A stretch of DNA of 8,255 nt from Candidatus Omnitrophota bacterium (GCA_028717825.1 JAQUNB010000042.1:1-8255); one strand, 5' to 3'; shown: positions 1 through 6,307, numbered from the stretch's first letter. The notes: a model not told the origin generated them from the sequence alone. Made by a program: numbers and translations.

Positions 1-520
1 GTTTTATGAAATAATCCGGGATTGTTTGTACCGCATCGCCTTTTACAAGTTCATACCTTTTTAAGTGAGACATTGGATTCAGTGCTTCCTGCATACTTAA
101 TATTTCATTGAGATAAGCTTCATATCCTTCCGGGACCGAAAAAGACCCGTCTGCACACCGGCAGCGGTTGCCGTCCGTTTCGCTTATCCCCTTGAACCCC
201 TCAAAAGTATCGAACCCTACTATTTTACGATGCCTATTAAAAGGCTCGAAGATGCCCCTTAGCGCCGACATCAGTGATAATGTCTGCCCCCATCTGACAC
301 CGAACTCCATGACCACACCGTGGGTCTGTAATATCATCTTGTAGATCTCATAAAAGAAAAGCGTGCGCGATAAATTCTTTGACGTTAAGAAGAGCCCCAG
401 ATTAGGTAAGATCTCATCATCGGGCAAGGGACATGACTTTACTTTTTGAGTAAACTTTTTCAGTACATCCTTTTCGTCCGCACTTGATAAAATAATTGCG
501 TCATGTTTCTCTGTTTTCAT
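1..520 (-). CDS. TylF-like SAM-dependent methyltransferase, N-terminal part (cut by window edge)
   Basis: Reading leftward from the ATG at 520-518, an open frame of 173 codons runs off the left edge without a stop, so only the N-terminal part is visible. Residues 69-87 contain the SAM-binding region with the E-F-G-V-R-W-G-Q pattern, where E72 begins the glycine motif. Residues 100-112 (I-V-G-F-D-T-F-E-G-F) are the second strand and acidic loop typical of TylF/macrocin O-methyltransferase-like and related deoxysugar O-methyltransferases. A cysteine pair lies at 120 and 122. The start overlaps the stop of the upstream epimerase gene in an ATGA arrangement (4 nt), implying translational coupling, with a GGTGG-type ribosome site just before it. 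By family and context it probably O-methylates a sugar or sugar nucleotide of the polysaccharide; the substrate cannot be read from sequence. Family call fairly sure, substrate unknown. Confidence 0.8.
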   Translation of the reverse strand, partial: MKTEKHDAIILSSADEKDVLKKFTQKVKSCPLPDDEILPNLGLFLTSKNLSRTLFFYEIYKMILQTHGVVMEFGVRWGQTLSLMSALRGIFEPFNRHRKIVGFDTFEGFKGISETDGNRCRCADGSFSVPEGYEAYLNEILSMQEALNPMSHLKRYELVKGDAVQTIPDYFIK

Positions 521-1494
521 TTTTTCCACCATTCCTTATTCTCTTTCCACCATTCAACGGTCTGCTTTACAGCTTCTTCAACCGAATATTCCGGTTGCCA
601 CCCCAACATTTTTCGGATCTTTGAACAATCCAATACCCTATATTTAATGGTGGTAGGCGCCCCTTTATCATAGTTGATCGATGACGGTTCGTGTCCGGAG
701 TATTTTAATGCCCAATCTACTATATCTTTAACCGAGGTTTCTTGTCCGGACCCTAAATTAAAAACTTCATATTTGATATTGCTGTTATCCGCCATCTTCA
801 CGATAGCTCTGGCAAAATCTTCCGAATATATAACATCCCTTACAACATTGGGGCTACCCCATACCTCAAAAGGATCTATTTTGTCGACCGCTTTTCTCAC
901 TATAGCGGGTATAAAGTTAGAATTCTGCGGATCAAATTTAGCGTAAGGGCCAAAAATATTTGATGCTCTTACTAAAATAACCTCCATACCGGTCTGATCG
1001 TGCCAAAATTTACATAGTTTTTCTAGATATCGCGAAACCCACCCTACCCCCATATATGACGGGTTAGGATCTTTGCCCAGATCGAGATCGTTTTCTTTTA
1101 TCGGTTTATCGGAATCCTGATATAAAGTCGCTGAACCGATATAAATAACACGTTTTACCCCTGCAAAATGGAATGCTTCCAACATTCGAGCGTTCATTAT
1201 AAGATTATTGTTAACCTGTTTCCATGGCTCCTTGCCGCTCTGCCCTACTCCTCCGGTACTTGCCGCAGCCATAATGGCGCAATCACAACCAGACATCATT
1301 TTTCCCAGATCACCCTCGGATCTTAGATCACCATGTACATAAGTGATCCTCTTGTCCGTAATAAACGGTTCCGTATGATGATAAAGTGCCTTTATACGCG
1401 TATCTGGATAATGATCAAGAATGCGCTTCAGGATAGCTGAGCCAGCCATACCGGTTGCTCCGGCCAAAAATACTGTTTTATCTTCAAGATACAT
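517..1494 (-). CDS. GDP-L-fucose synthase-like extended SDR (NAD-dependent epimerase/dehydratase) with altered active site
   Basis: This 325-residue protein is an extended short-chain dehydrogenase/reductase. The N-terminal Rossmann motif G12-x2-G15-x2-G18 (G-A-T-G-M-A-G-S-A) matches the G-H-R-G-M-V-G-S-A pattern of GDP-L-fucose synthase. Further similarity is the A-A-A-x2-G-G segment (77-83), V-W-G-S with a following R-D (211-220), N-L-G-S-G (246-250) and L-G-W near 297-299. By family it should act on a nucleotide-linked deoxysugar in the cytoplasm. However, Tyr147 is followed at +4 by Gly151, not Lys, the fucose-synthase Cys is Thr123 and the His is Asn193. Ser121 is kept. It therefore may not do the classical 3,5-epimerase/4-reductase reaction. 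The ATG at 1494 is preceded by AGGG with a 7-nt spacer, 28 nt after the other SDR gene. It may be a reductase or epimerase for another GDP- or dTDP-sugar. Confidence 0.85.
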   Translation of the reverse strand: MYLEDKTVFLAGATGMAGSAILKRILDHYPDTRIKALYHHTEPFITDKRITYVHGDLRSEGDLGKMMSGCDCAIMAAASTGGVGQSGKEPWKQVNNNLIMNARMLEAFHFAGVKRVIYIGSATLYQDSDKPIKENDLDLGKDPNPSYMGVGWVSRYLEKLCKFWHDQTGMEVILVRASNIFGPYAKFDPQNSNFIPAIVRKAVDKIDPFEVWGSPNVVRDVIYSEDFARAIVKMADNSNIKYEVFNLGSGQETSVKDIVDWALKYSGHEPSSINYDKGAPTTIKYRVLDCSKIRKMLGWQPEYSVEEAVKQTVEWWKENKEWWKK

Positions 1495-1522
1495 GATCGC
1501 ACCCTGTTCCCCGTATTATTTC

Positions 1523-2515
1523 TTACAGGCTCCCGTAATACTTCCGCCAATAATCTAAGGTGTCCTTTAAGGTTTGCTCAAATTTTATCTCTGGTTTCCA
1601 CCCCGTAGCTTTTTTGAACTTATCTATACAGGGTATTTGTAAAGTAACATCGGACGGCCTCAACCTTGACGGGTCAACCTCAACTGAAATATTTTTTACT
1701 TTTGATAATTTTAGAAGCTTATCCAGCATCTCGCCTATCGTCATGGTTTCTTCCCCGCCGATGTTATAAACTTCTCCGGGCTCGCATTTCGTGACTAAAA
1801 GCCAATATGCCTTTACTGCGTCCCGGACATCCGAAAAAGTACGCACACTATTGAGATTGCCGACTTTTATCACCGGTTTCTGCCGTCCGGCTTCTATTGC
1901 TGCTATTTGTTTCGCGAAATTCGACAGAGCAAAGACCTCGCCCCTTCTGGGTCCGGTATGCGTGAACATACGTGTCCGTATCGTCTTTATCCCCCATGAA
2001 ACCCAGTATTGAAACGCCAACATGTCTTCCCCAACCTTACTGACCGCATAAGGCGAAGCCGGACGAAAAGAGTTTAATTCTGTTATTGGGACTTCATTTT
2101 CCTTAACCTGTCCATAGACCTCCGATGAACTGCATATATGTATTATCGGATCATATTTCTTTTCGATCTTTAATCCTTTTACTACTTCCAAAAGATTGCA
2201 CGTACCGATAACATTCGCATCAAGCGTTGCCCTCGGAGCATTGAAACTAAAATCAACATACGACTGTGCCGCAAGATGGAAGATCACATCGGGCTTCTCT
2301 TCATTAAGAGCATTTCGTATCGATTCTGCATCTACTAAATCACCATATTTCAATCTTATCTTATCAATAATGTGTACAATATTGTCCTTAGGAGCCCTCC
2401 ACCTTATTAAACCGACTATTTCTACTTTGGGATAGTTTTCCAGAATATATTCCGCCAAATGGCTTCCTACAAAACCGGTTATACCCGTGATAAGAACCTT
2501 ATTTATACGATTCAT
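1523..2515 (-). CDS. GDP-mannose 4,6-dehydratase / GDP-6-deoxy-D-mannose reductase-like SDR
   Basis: This 330-residue extended SDR has an intact active site: Rossmann motif G11-x2-G14-x2-G17, basic residues R38 and R40 after the second strand (suggesting NADP(H)), the S129-S-S-E132-V-Y-G motif, and Y156-x3-K160 (Y-A-V-S-K). The segment 199-240 (F-A-K-Q-I, then I-K-V-G-N-L, then D-V-R-D, then A-Y-W-L-L) and the L-R-P-S-D-V and T-G-W-K-P elements (285-308) resemble GDP-6-deoxy-D-mannose reductase (Rmd) closely, while H-T-G-P-R-R-G-E (186-193) recalls the P-R-R-G-E loop of GDP-mannose 4,6-dehydratase (Gmd). It likely makes or reduces GDP-4-keto-6-deoxymannose in the cytoplasm, feeding deoxyhexose such as rhamnose, fucose or a derivative into the glycan. 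The ATG at 2515 follows a very strong purine-rich ribosome site, 27 nt after the methyltransferase gene. Gmd versus Rmd cannot be settled by eye. Confidence 0.87.
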   Translation of the reverse strand: MNRINKVLITGITGFVGSHLAEYILENYPKVEIVGLIRWRAPKDNIVHIIDKIRLKYGDLVDAESIRNALNEEKPDVIFHLAAQSYVDFSFNAPRATLDANVIGTCNLLEVVKGLKIEKKYDPIIHICSSSEVYGQVKENEVPITELNSFRPASPYAVSKVGEDMLAFQYWVSWGIKTIRTRMFTHTGPRRGEVFALSNFAKQIAAIEAGRQKPVIKVGNLNSVRTFSDVRDAVKAYWLLVTKCEPGEVYNIGGEETMTIGEMLDKLLKLSKVKNISVEVDPSRLRPSDVTLQIPCIDKFKKATGWKPEIKFEQTLKDTLDYWRKYYGSL

Positions 2516-2540
2516 TTTCCCCCTTCTTCCCTTCCCTTTC
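2516..2540 (-). promoter_or_regulatory. 25-nt homopurine ribosome-binding leader of the Gmd/Rmd-like gene
   Basis: On the minus strand the whole stretch directly before the ATG at 2515 is purine only, with three G-runs (GGG, GGG, GGGGG) separated by A/G. The last run, in AAGGGGG, ends 3 nt before the ATG and the earlier ones lie within ribosome reach. It fixes the start codon and suggests strong or multiple Shine-Dalgarno pairing. Confidence 0.6.
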
Positions 2541-2542
2541 GG

Positions 2543-3688
2543 TCATTTTGACGCCCAAGCTATTAGCGCTTTTAAGATGGACTTTGGAATAATCTTTTTT
2601 ATCAGTCTACTTTTAAGAGACATTTTGCGTCGCGAAGATAATTCCGGCAATTGTGTTTCCGCAAGAGGCCTTTTTTTCTTCTTCGAAAAAGCAAAATACC
2701 GTTTATAACAGTCGTATCTCAAGGGATCGCACCCCTTATAAAAAGTCTCATAAAATCGAGGCGACGGATATAGATCGAAATACTCCTGCAATATATTTGT
2801 TACAGATCTTAAACCGGTTTCATTATATGGATGTTTATCCATGTTATCACTATATAAACAATGCGTGACTCTATCACCTGCAAAATCAAGATATGCCCTG
2901 ACCTGGTTCTCTGTCATTTCTTGGAAGGATTGCATGTTGATCATCAAGCTGACTTCTTTAACCGCGCATAGCTTGTCTAATGCGAAATTCGGGATAAGAA
3001 TGAAATCATAATTAAACATCTCTTTATTAACAAATTCGGGCGTAAACTTATGGTCATATACATATAACGTTTTATCAGGGTTGTTTACCGCTAAATAGGC
3101 CCCTTGAAAAAGAAGCATCTCAGGCAGATCCACAAGAACACAAGTTGCTTTATCTCCGACAATGGAACTTATGTGATGGATCAGACCACCATACCCCCCG
3201 CCAATTTCGATTACTAATTGTTTCTTTTTCGAGTTAGCGATCGACTGAAAAGCTTTAATACGATATAAATCGGATATGCATTTTTGAAATCTAACTATAT
3301 TATCGTTAATTACATGCCCCTTATAATCAACGCCTAAAGATCTGGGGATGTTTGGAGAAGACGGTTCGCCTATCCAGTATTCCTCGGGAATATCCTTGAT
3401 GGCTTCAATATACCCTATATTTTTCGCTTCCGCTTCAGGATCTATTTTGGGATATGGATGCCAATACTTCCAAGAATCGCCGTTTATAAGACCCGTATGG
3501 AACCTAATATTTTTCAAATCCTCCGCTTCGAGCTTCATAAGATACGAAAAAACACTCACTACCTCCGACCATATAGGCGAAATAAACTTATCTCCTTTTA
3601 TTTTAGACAGCTTATTACGCTCTAACAGCATATCATCTATACAATTCTTCAGATTTTTGATCGTATCTGCAAAATTCGAGACACTCAT
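2543..3688 (-). CDS. Putative sugar O-methyltransferase (SAM-dependent, polysaccharide-locus type)
   Basis: The 381-residue product matches the family annotated as putative sugar O-methyltransferase in surface-polysaccharide loci. Residues 1-155 form a helical N-terminal region without a recognised motif. The SAM-binding motif I is at 159-169 (V-I-E-I-G-G-G-Y-G-G-L), followed by the acidic strand L-V-D-L-P-E at 185-190 and the N-x-Q-S-x-Q-E-M segment at 251-258, typical of the family. The last 30 residues (352-381) carry ten Lys/Arg and no acidic residue, interspersed with Leu/Ile, which could associate with the inner membrane (inference). No signal peptide or membrane span is seen, so it is cytoplasmic or peripheral. 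The ATG at 3688 has an AAGGAG site 7 nt upstream and begins 30 nt after wzt. It probably methylates a hydroxyl on a sugar of the exported chain, possibly at the terminus; acceptor unknown. Confidence 0.85.
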   Translation of the reverse strand: MSVSNFADTIKNLKNCIDDMLLERNKLSKIKGDKFISPIWSEVVSVFSYLMKLEAEDLKNIRFHTGLINGDSWKYWHPYPKIDPEAEAKNIGYIEAIKDIPEEYWIGEPSSPNIPRSLGVDYKGHVINDNIVRFQKCISDLYRIKAFQSIANSKKKQLVIEIGGGYGGLIHHISSIVGDKATCVLVDLPEMLLFQGAYLAVNNPDKTLYVYDHKFTPEFVNKEMFNYDFILIPNFALDKLCAVKEVSLMINMQSFQEMTENQVRAYLDFAGDRVTHCLYSDNMDKHPYNETGLRSVTNILQEYFDLYPSPRFYETFYKGCDPLRYDCYKRYFAFSKKKKRPLAETQLPELSSRRKMSLKSRLIKKIIPKSILKALIAWASK

Positions 3689-3695
3689 GCATAAT

Positions 3696-3701
3696 CTCCT
3701 T
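3696..3701 (-). promoter_or_regulatory. Canonical Shine-Dalgarno of the sugar O-methyltransferase gene
   Basis: The minus strand reads AAGGAG 7 nt before the ATG at 3688, the best ribosome site in the window. It selects this ATG over an overlapping out-of-frame ATG four bases upstream, which would leave only a 3-nt spacer. Confidence 0.7.
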
Positions 3702-3718
3702 ACATATGCTTATGCTAT

Positions 3719-5026
3719 TTACTTTGAACTTAGCTGTTCAGTTCCCCATTCCAGTCGAGGACGTATAACCGTAGGCCAAGCCCCGGTATATTCTTCTCGC
3801 ATTAACCCCGTATCTAGAACCGAAAACGACAAGACATCCTTTTTGGCAATAATTACATTACTCATGCCTGAACCAGCTATATACACAGATATGTTGTAAT
3901 GGCCATCGTTTAATAAACAACCTGGGATCTTGCAAGCGGTCCGAAAAACCCCCTCAGGGTAAGGACGGTACGACCACGGATCCTTATTTAACGTAAGCGA
4001 AGCAAGATTGCCGGAAGAAATTATCCATATCCCCATTGAATTATGAATATGTATGAAAACCATGCGTTGTTTGTTGGGTTCCAAATTCCAATAATCAATT
4101 TCAATCCAAAAATCTTTAGAAATATCAACTTCTCCTGTTACATTTCCTTCTGAAATAACGCGAACTGCCTTGAGCTTTACTCGGTCATCCCCGGGAGCTA
4201 TCTCAGGAGAACTCCATGATGTTTCCCCTGCATGCTTAATATCCTTATCTAAATATTTACTGATTACCGCATCGATATTGTTTTCCATAACTACGCGCCC
4301 TGAATGTAACAGCACCCCTTTATTACAAAGGTTTTTAAGGCTAAGCATATTATGACTTACAAATAAGACCGTTCGGCCCCCTTTGGCCACATCGCCCATT
4401 TTTCCTAAACATTTCTTCTGGAATTCAGCGTCTCCTACCGCCAGCACTTCATCCACCAATAGAATTTCCGGCTCCAAGTGCGCGGCGACAGCAAAAGCCA
4501 AACGCACATACATTCCGCTTGAATAAAATTTAACCGGTGTATCGATAAACTTTTCGATCTCGGCGAAAGAGACCATTTCGTCAAATTTCCGTACCATTTC
4601 CTTCTTCTTCATGCCCAGAATGGCCCCGTTCAAGAATATATTCTCACGTCCGGTTAATTCGGGATGGAATCCCGTGCCGACTTCGAGCAAAGATCCCACA
4701 CGACCGTGTATTTCGGCCATTCCTTCGGTCGGTTCGGTGATCCTTGAAAGCATTTTGAGAAGCGTGCTCTTTCCCGCCCCATTACGCCCTATGATGCCTA
4801 CGACTTCGCCCCGCTTTACTTCGAATGAAACATCCTTTAGCGCCCAAATAGTTTCATCCATATCCGCCGCACCATAGGCATGACCTTGTAATATTTTACC
4901 TATCCGCCTAAACGGAGCTTGCACCGCATCAGTAAGCGTTTCTCTAATGGTCCTATACTTCGTCTGTTGTTCGCCTATGCGATATTGTTTACTCAGATTT
5001 TTTACTTTTATTGCAATATTATTCAT
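3719..5026 (-). CDS. wzt: Polysaccharide ABC transporter ATP-binding protein with C-terminal glycan-binding domain (Wzt type)
   Basis: The ATPase of the ABC exporter that moves lipid-linked polysaccharide across the inner membrane. Residues 1-250 form the nucleotide-binding domain: Walker A G80-R-N-G-A-G-K-S-T88, the G-F-H-P-E-L-T-G-R-E-N segment (119-129) characteristic of Wzt/TagH/RfbE proteins, signature Y-S-S-G-M (168-172), Walker B I-L-L-V-D-E (188-193) with D-loop, and switch His225 (S-H-N). Residues about 265-425 are an added beta-rich domain ending in R-P-R-L-E-W, the Wzt C-terminal domain that in studied systems binds the non-reducing end of the glycan. At 435 residues it has the usual two-domain length. 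All ATPase motifs are intact. It begins 21 nt after the permease with no convincing Shine-Dalgarno, so coupling to the permease is likely. The C-terminal domain's ligand cannot be predicted. Confidence 0.95.
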   Translation of the reverse strand: MNNIAIKVKNLSKQYRIGEQQTKYRTIRETLTDAVQAPFRRIGKILQGHAYGAADMDETIWALKDVSFEVKRGEVVGIIGRNGAGKSTLLKMLSRITEPTEGMAEIHGRVGSLLEVGTGFHPELTGRENIFLNGAILGMKKKEMVRKFDEMVSFAEIEKFIDTPVKFYSSGMYVRLAFAVAAHLEPEILLVDEVLAVGDAEFQKKCLGKMGDVAKGGRTVLFVSHNMLSLKNLCNKGVLLHSGRVVMENNIDAVISKYLDKDIKHAGETSWSSPEIAPGDDRVKLKAVRVISEGNVTGEVDISKDFWIEIDYWNLEPNKQRMVFIHIHNSMGIWIISSGNLASLTLNKDPWSYRPYPEGVFRTACKIPGCLLNDGHYNISVYIAGSGMSNVIIAKKDVLSFSVLDTGLMREEYTGAWPTVIRPRLEWGTEQLSSK

Positions 5027-5047
5027 AAAATTTTAGTTAGTTAACGT

Positions 5048-5911
5048 CTACACAACATCCGCAAAAGTTCTTTCCATACGCCTAAAGTAGAACATGCCGC
5101 TTACAAAAAGCATGATCGCCATAAAGGTTGAAACGAAAATAGCCCCTCCCGGGGTCGTATCCGTTCCCAGAAGAGCCCACCGAAAACCTTCAACAACCCC
5201 TACCATCGGATTTAGCCCATAAAATGTTCTCCAAGGTTCGACAAGCAGGCTGCTTGGATATGCAATTGGCGTGGCAAAAAGCCAAACCTGCACTAAAAAA
5301 GGAACAACATAGCGTACGTCACGAAACTGGACATTCATGGCAGTGAGCCACATACCTACGCCCAATGAAGCAGTAAGCGCTAATAGCAGTAAAAACGGCA
5401 GCCACACAATATTTGCAGTTGGCATGATCCCATAAAACAGCATCATTCCTAACAGAACGACAAAAGCAAGGATAAAATCTACTATGCCCGAGATAACCGC
5501 CGCGATAGGTAACACTAATCTGGGAAAATAAATTTTCCTTATCAAATTAGCACTTGTAACTAAGCTATTTGTGGATTCCATGAGACCGTTGGCAAAAAAA
5601 GTCCATGGGACTAGCGCAGCATAAGCAAATATAGGATACGGCACCCCATCGGAAGGGATCTTTGCTAATTTTCCAAAAAATATACTAAAAATGATCATAG
5701 TAAAGAAAGGCTGTATAATAGCCCAAGCTGCGCCAAGCACAGTTTGCTTATAACGTACTTTTATATCCCTCCATGCTAAAAAGTACAGAAGTTCCCTGTA
5801 GCGCCATATCTCATTCAGATTAATATGTCTCCAGCCACGGGAAGGCCGAATAATAAGAACTTCCGATGCTTTAGGTTCTTCATTATTTGTTTTTTTTAAT
5901 AAAGTGATCAT
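5048..5911 (-). CDS. wzm: Polysaccharide ABC transporter permease (Wzm type, ABC-2 family)
   Basis: The 287-residue membrane subunit of the exporter, partner of the ATPase directly downstream. The N-terminal cytoplasmic part (20-55) has the R-P-S-R-G-W segment and a W-R-D-I-K-V-R-Y-K-Q amphipathic stretch typical of Wzm/TagG/RfbA permeases. Hydrophobic segments lie roughly at 60-80, 92-111, 132-160, 167-190, 203-223 and 256-275, giving the six spans of ABC-2 permeases. The N-P-M-x-G-V-V-E-G-F-R-W element (234-245) is a family hallmark. The ATG at 5911 lacks a well-spaced ribosome site (an AGGG lies about 15 nt away), so translation may depend on the upstream small HTH gene, which ends 21 nt earlier in the same frame. 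There is no other Met until residue 72. Confident in family; export of a lipid-linked glycan is by homology. Confidence 0.94.
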   Translation of the reverse strand: MITLLKKTNNEEPKASEVLIIRPSRGWRHINLNEIWRYRELLYFLAWRDIKVRYKQTVLGAAWAIIQPFFTMIIFSIFFGKLAKIPSDGVPYPIFAYAALVPWTFFANGLMESTNSLVTSANLIRKIYFPRLVLPIAAVISGIVDFILAFVVLLGMMLFYGIMPTANIVWLPFLLLLALTASLGVGMWLTAMNVQFRDVRYVVPFLVQVWLFATPIAYPSSLLVEPWRTFYGLNPMVGVVEGFRWALLGTDTTPGGAIFVSTFMAIMLFVSGMFYFRRMERTFADVV

Positions 5912-5932
5912 AATTTTATTATTTATCCCTAT

Positions 5933-6178
5933 TTATTTAGGTTTCTCGATCCCGTCATATACCCACTCTCTGCTCTTCCTATATATATCGCCAACCTTTT
6001 TTTCTAATTCAGGAGATACCAGATGCAGTATCTCCTGTCCTAGTATCCTGTATTGGCGCCCCACTTTGGCTGTTTTTATTAGACCTTTTTTAATAAGGCG
6101 AAGAATGGTCGAACGGCTCACTTTAAGTATGGCTTGTGCTTCTTCTAAGGTATAAATCTCATTCTTATTTACATTCAT
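5933..6178 (-). CDS. Small excisionase-type helix-turn-helix DNA-binding protein
   Basis: The 81-residue product has a MerR/excisionase-like winged helix-turn-helix at residues 9-54: first helix starting Y-T-L-E-E-A (9-14), recognition helix around S23-T-I-L-R-L-I-K-K31, and a wing including K39-V-G-R-Q-Y-R-I45, which are the usual landmarks of the HTH_17 type. Residues 57-81 form a charged tail with no known motif and no dimerisation or ligand-binding domain. It is the first gene after the 220-nt intergenic region and immediately precedes the exporter genes, and no integrase or phage gene is visible, so a role as local transcription regulator is more likely than as a recombination factor (inference). 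The ATG at 6178 has GGGG about 10 nt upstream, a modest ribosome site. The tandem repeats at 6261-6300 are candidate binding sites. Confidence 0.82.
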   Translation of the reverse strand: MNVNKNEIYTLEEAQAILKVSRSTILRLIKKGLIKTAKVGRQYRILGQEILHLVSPELEKKVGDIYRKSREWVYDGIEKPK

Positions 6179-6199
6179 AATCCAATAACCCCATTTGTT

Positions 6200-6211
6200 A
6201 TAAACGTTTAT
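6200..6211. promoter_or_regulatory. Perfect 12-bp palindrome in the leader of the HTH gene
   Basis: ATAAACGTTTAT is identical to its own reverse complement and lies 22-33 nt upstream of the HTH ATG, downstream of the candidate -10 element. Its position fits an operator for a dimeric repressor, but a short AT-rich palindrome can arise by chance. It has no loop and is too AT-rich to be a terminator. Confidence 0.35.
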
Positions 6212-6233
6212 TTAGTAGTAAGAAAAATTTAAA

Positions 6234-6261
6234 ATTGTACTGCAGATGTCAGCCATAGCAA
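6234..6261 (-). promoter_or_regulatory. Candidate sigma-70-type promoter for the HTH-wzm-wzt operon
   Basis: On the minus strand a TTGCTA box (6261-6256, four of six consensus bases) and a TACAAT box (6239-6234, five of six) are separated by 16 bp. Transcription would start near 6227 and leave a leader of about 50 nt before the HTH start at 6178. It is the only sizeable gap between genes, so the operon promoter is expected here. Direct repeat copies lie immediately upstream and one between the two boxes. An alternative is ATGACA (6279-6274) with TG-C-TATGGC 16 bp downstream. Confidence 0.4.
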
Positions 6262-6300
6262 TGTATCACAACATGTCATAATATGTCAATATAAGTCTTG
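6261..6300 (-). repeat. Four tandem 10-bp repeats upstream of the HTH gene
   Basis: Read on the minus strand, the stretch splits into four consecutive 10-bp units whose core is TGACATAT. The core begins at 6298, 6288, 6278 and 6268, matching 6, 8, 7 and 6 of 8 positions. A fifth core, TGACATCT, begins at 6251 out of this register. The exact 10-bp period puts all four on one face of the helix, as for cooperative binding of a small DNA-binding protein. The array abuts the upstream edge of the candidate -35 box. Binding by the adjacent HTH protein is inference. Confidence 0.5.
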
Positions 6301-6307
6301 GTATAAT
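6299..6307 (+). promoter_or_regulatory. Extended -10 element on the opposite strand
   Basis: TGGTATAAT on the plus strand is a full-consensus -10 with the TG extension. No good -35 box is found at 16-18 bp upstream. A transcript from it would start near 6314 and run antisense into the 3' end of the sugar transferase gene. No plus-strand gene follows, so it may be chance in AT-rich DNA. Confidence 0.25.

Noticed and set aside
3348..3899. 183-codon plus-strand reading frame
   Set aside because: It spans the junction of two well-supported minus-strand genes, has no ribosome site and no recognisable motif, so it is an overlap artefact.
3719..5026. Recombination mosaic inside wzt (ATPase versus glycan-binding domain)
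   Set aside because: A full hand count gave about 45% GC for the ATPase part and about 42% for the C-terminal part, too small a difference to support domain exchange.
5933..6178. Excisionase of a prophage or integrative element
   Set aside because: The fold is excisionase-like, but no integrase, attachment-site repeat or phage gene is visible and the gene sits directly in front of polysaccharide export genes. A regulator role is more economical.
6229..6279. Short minus-strand reading frame of 16 codons in the intergenic region
   Set aside because: It has no ribosome site, overlaps the repeats and the candidate promoter, and shows no recognisable composition.
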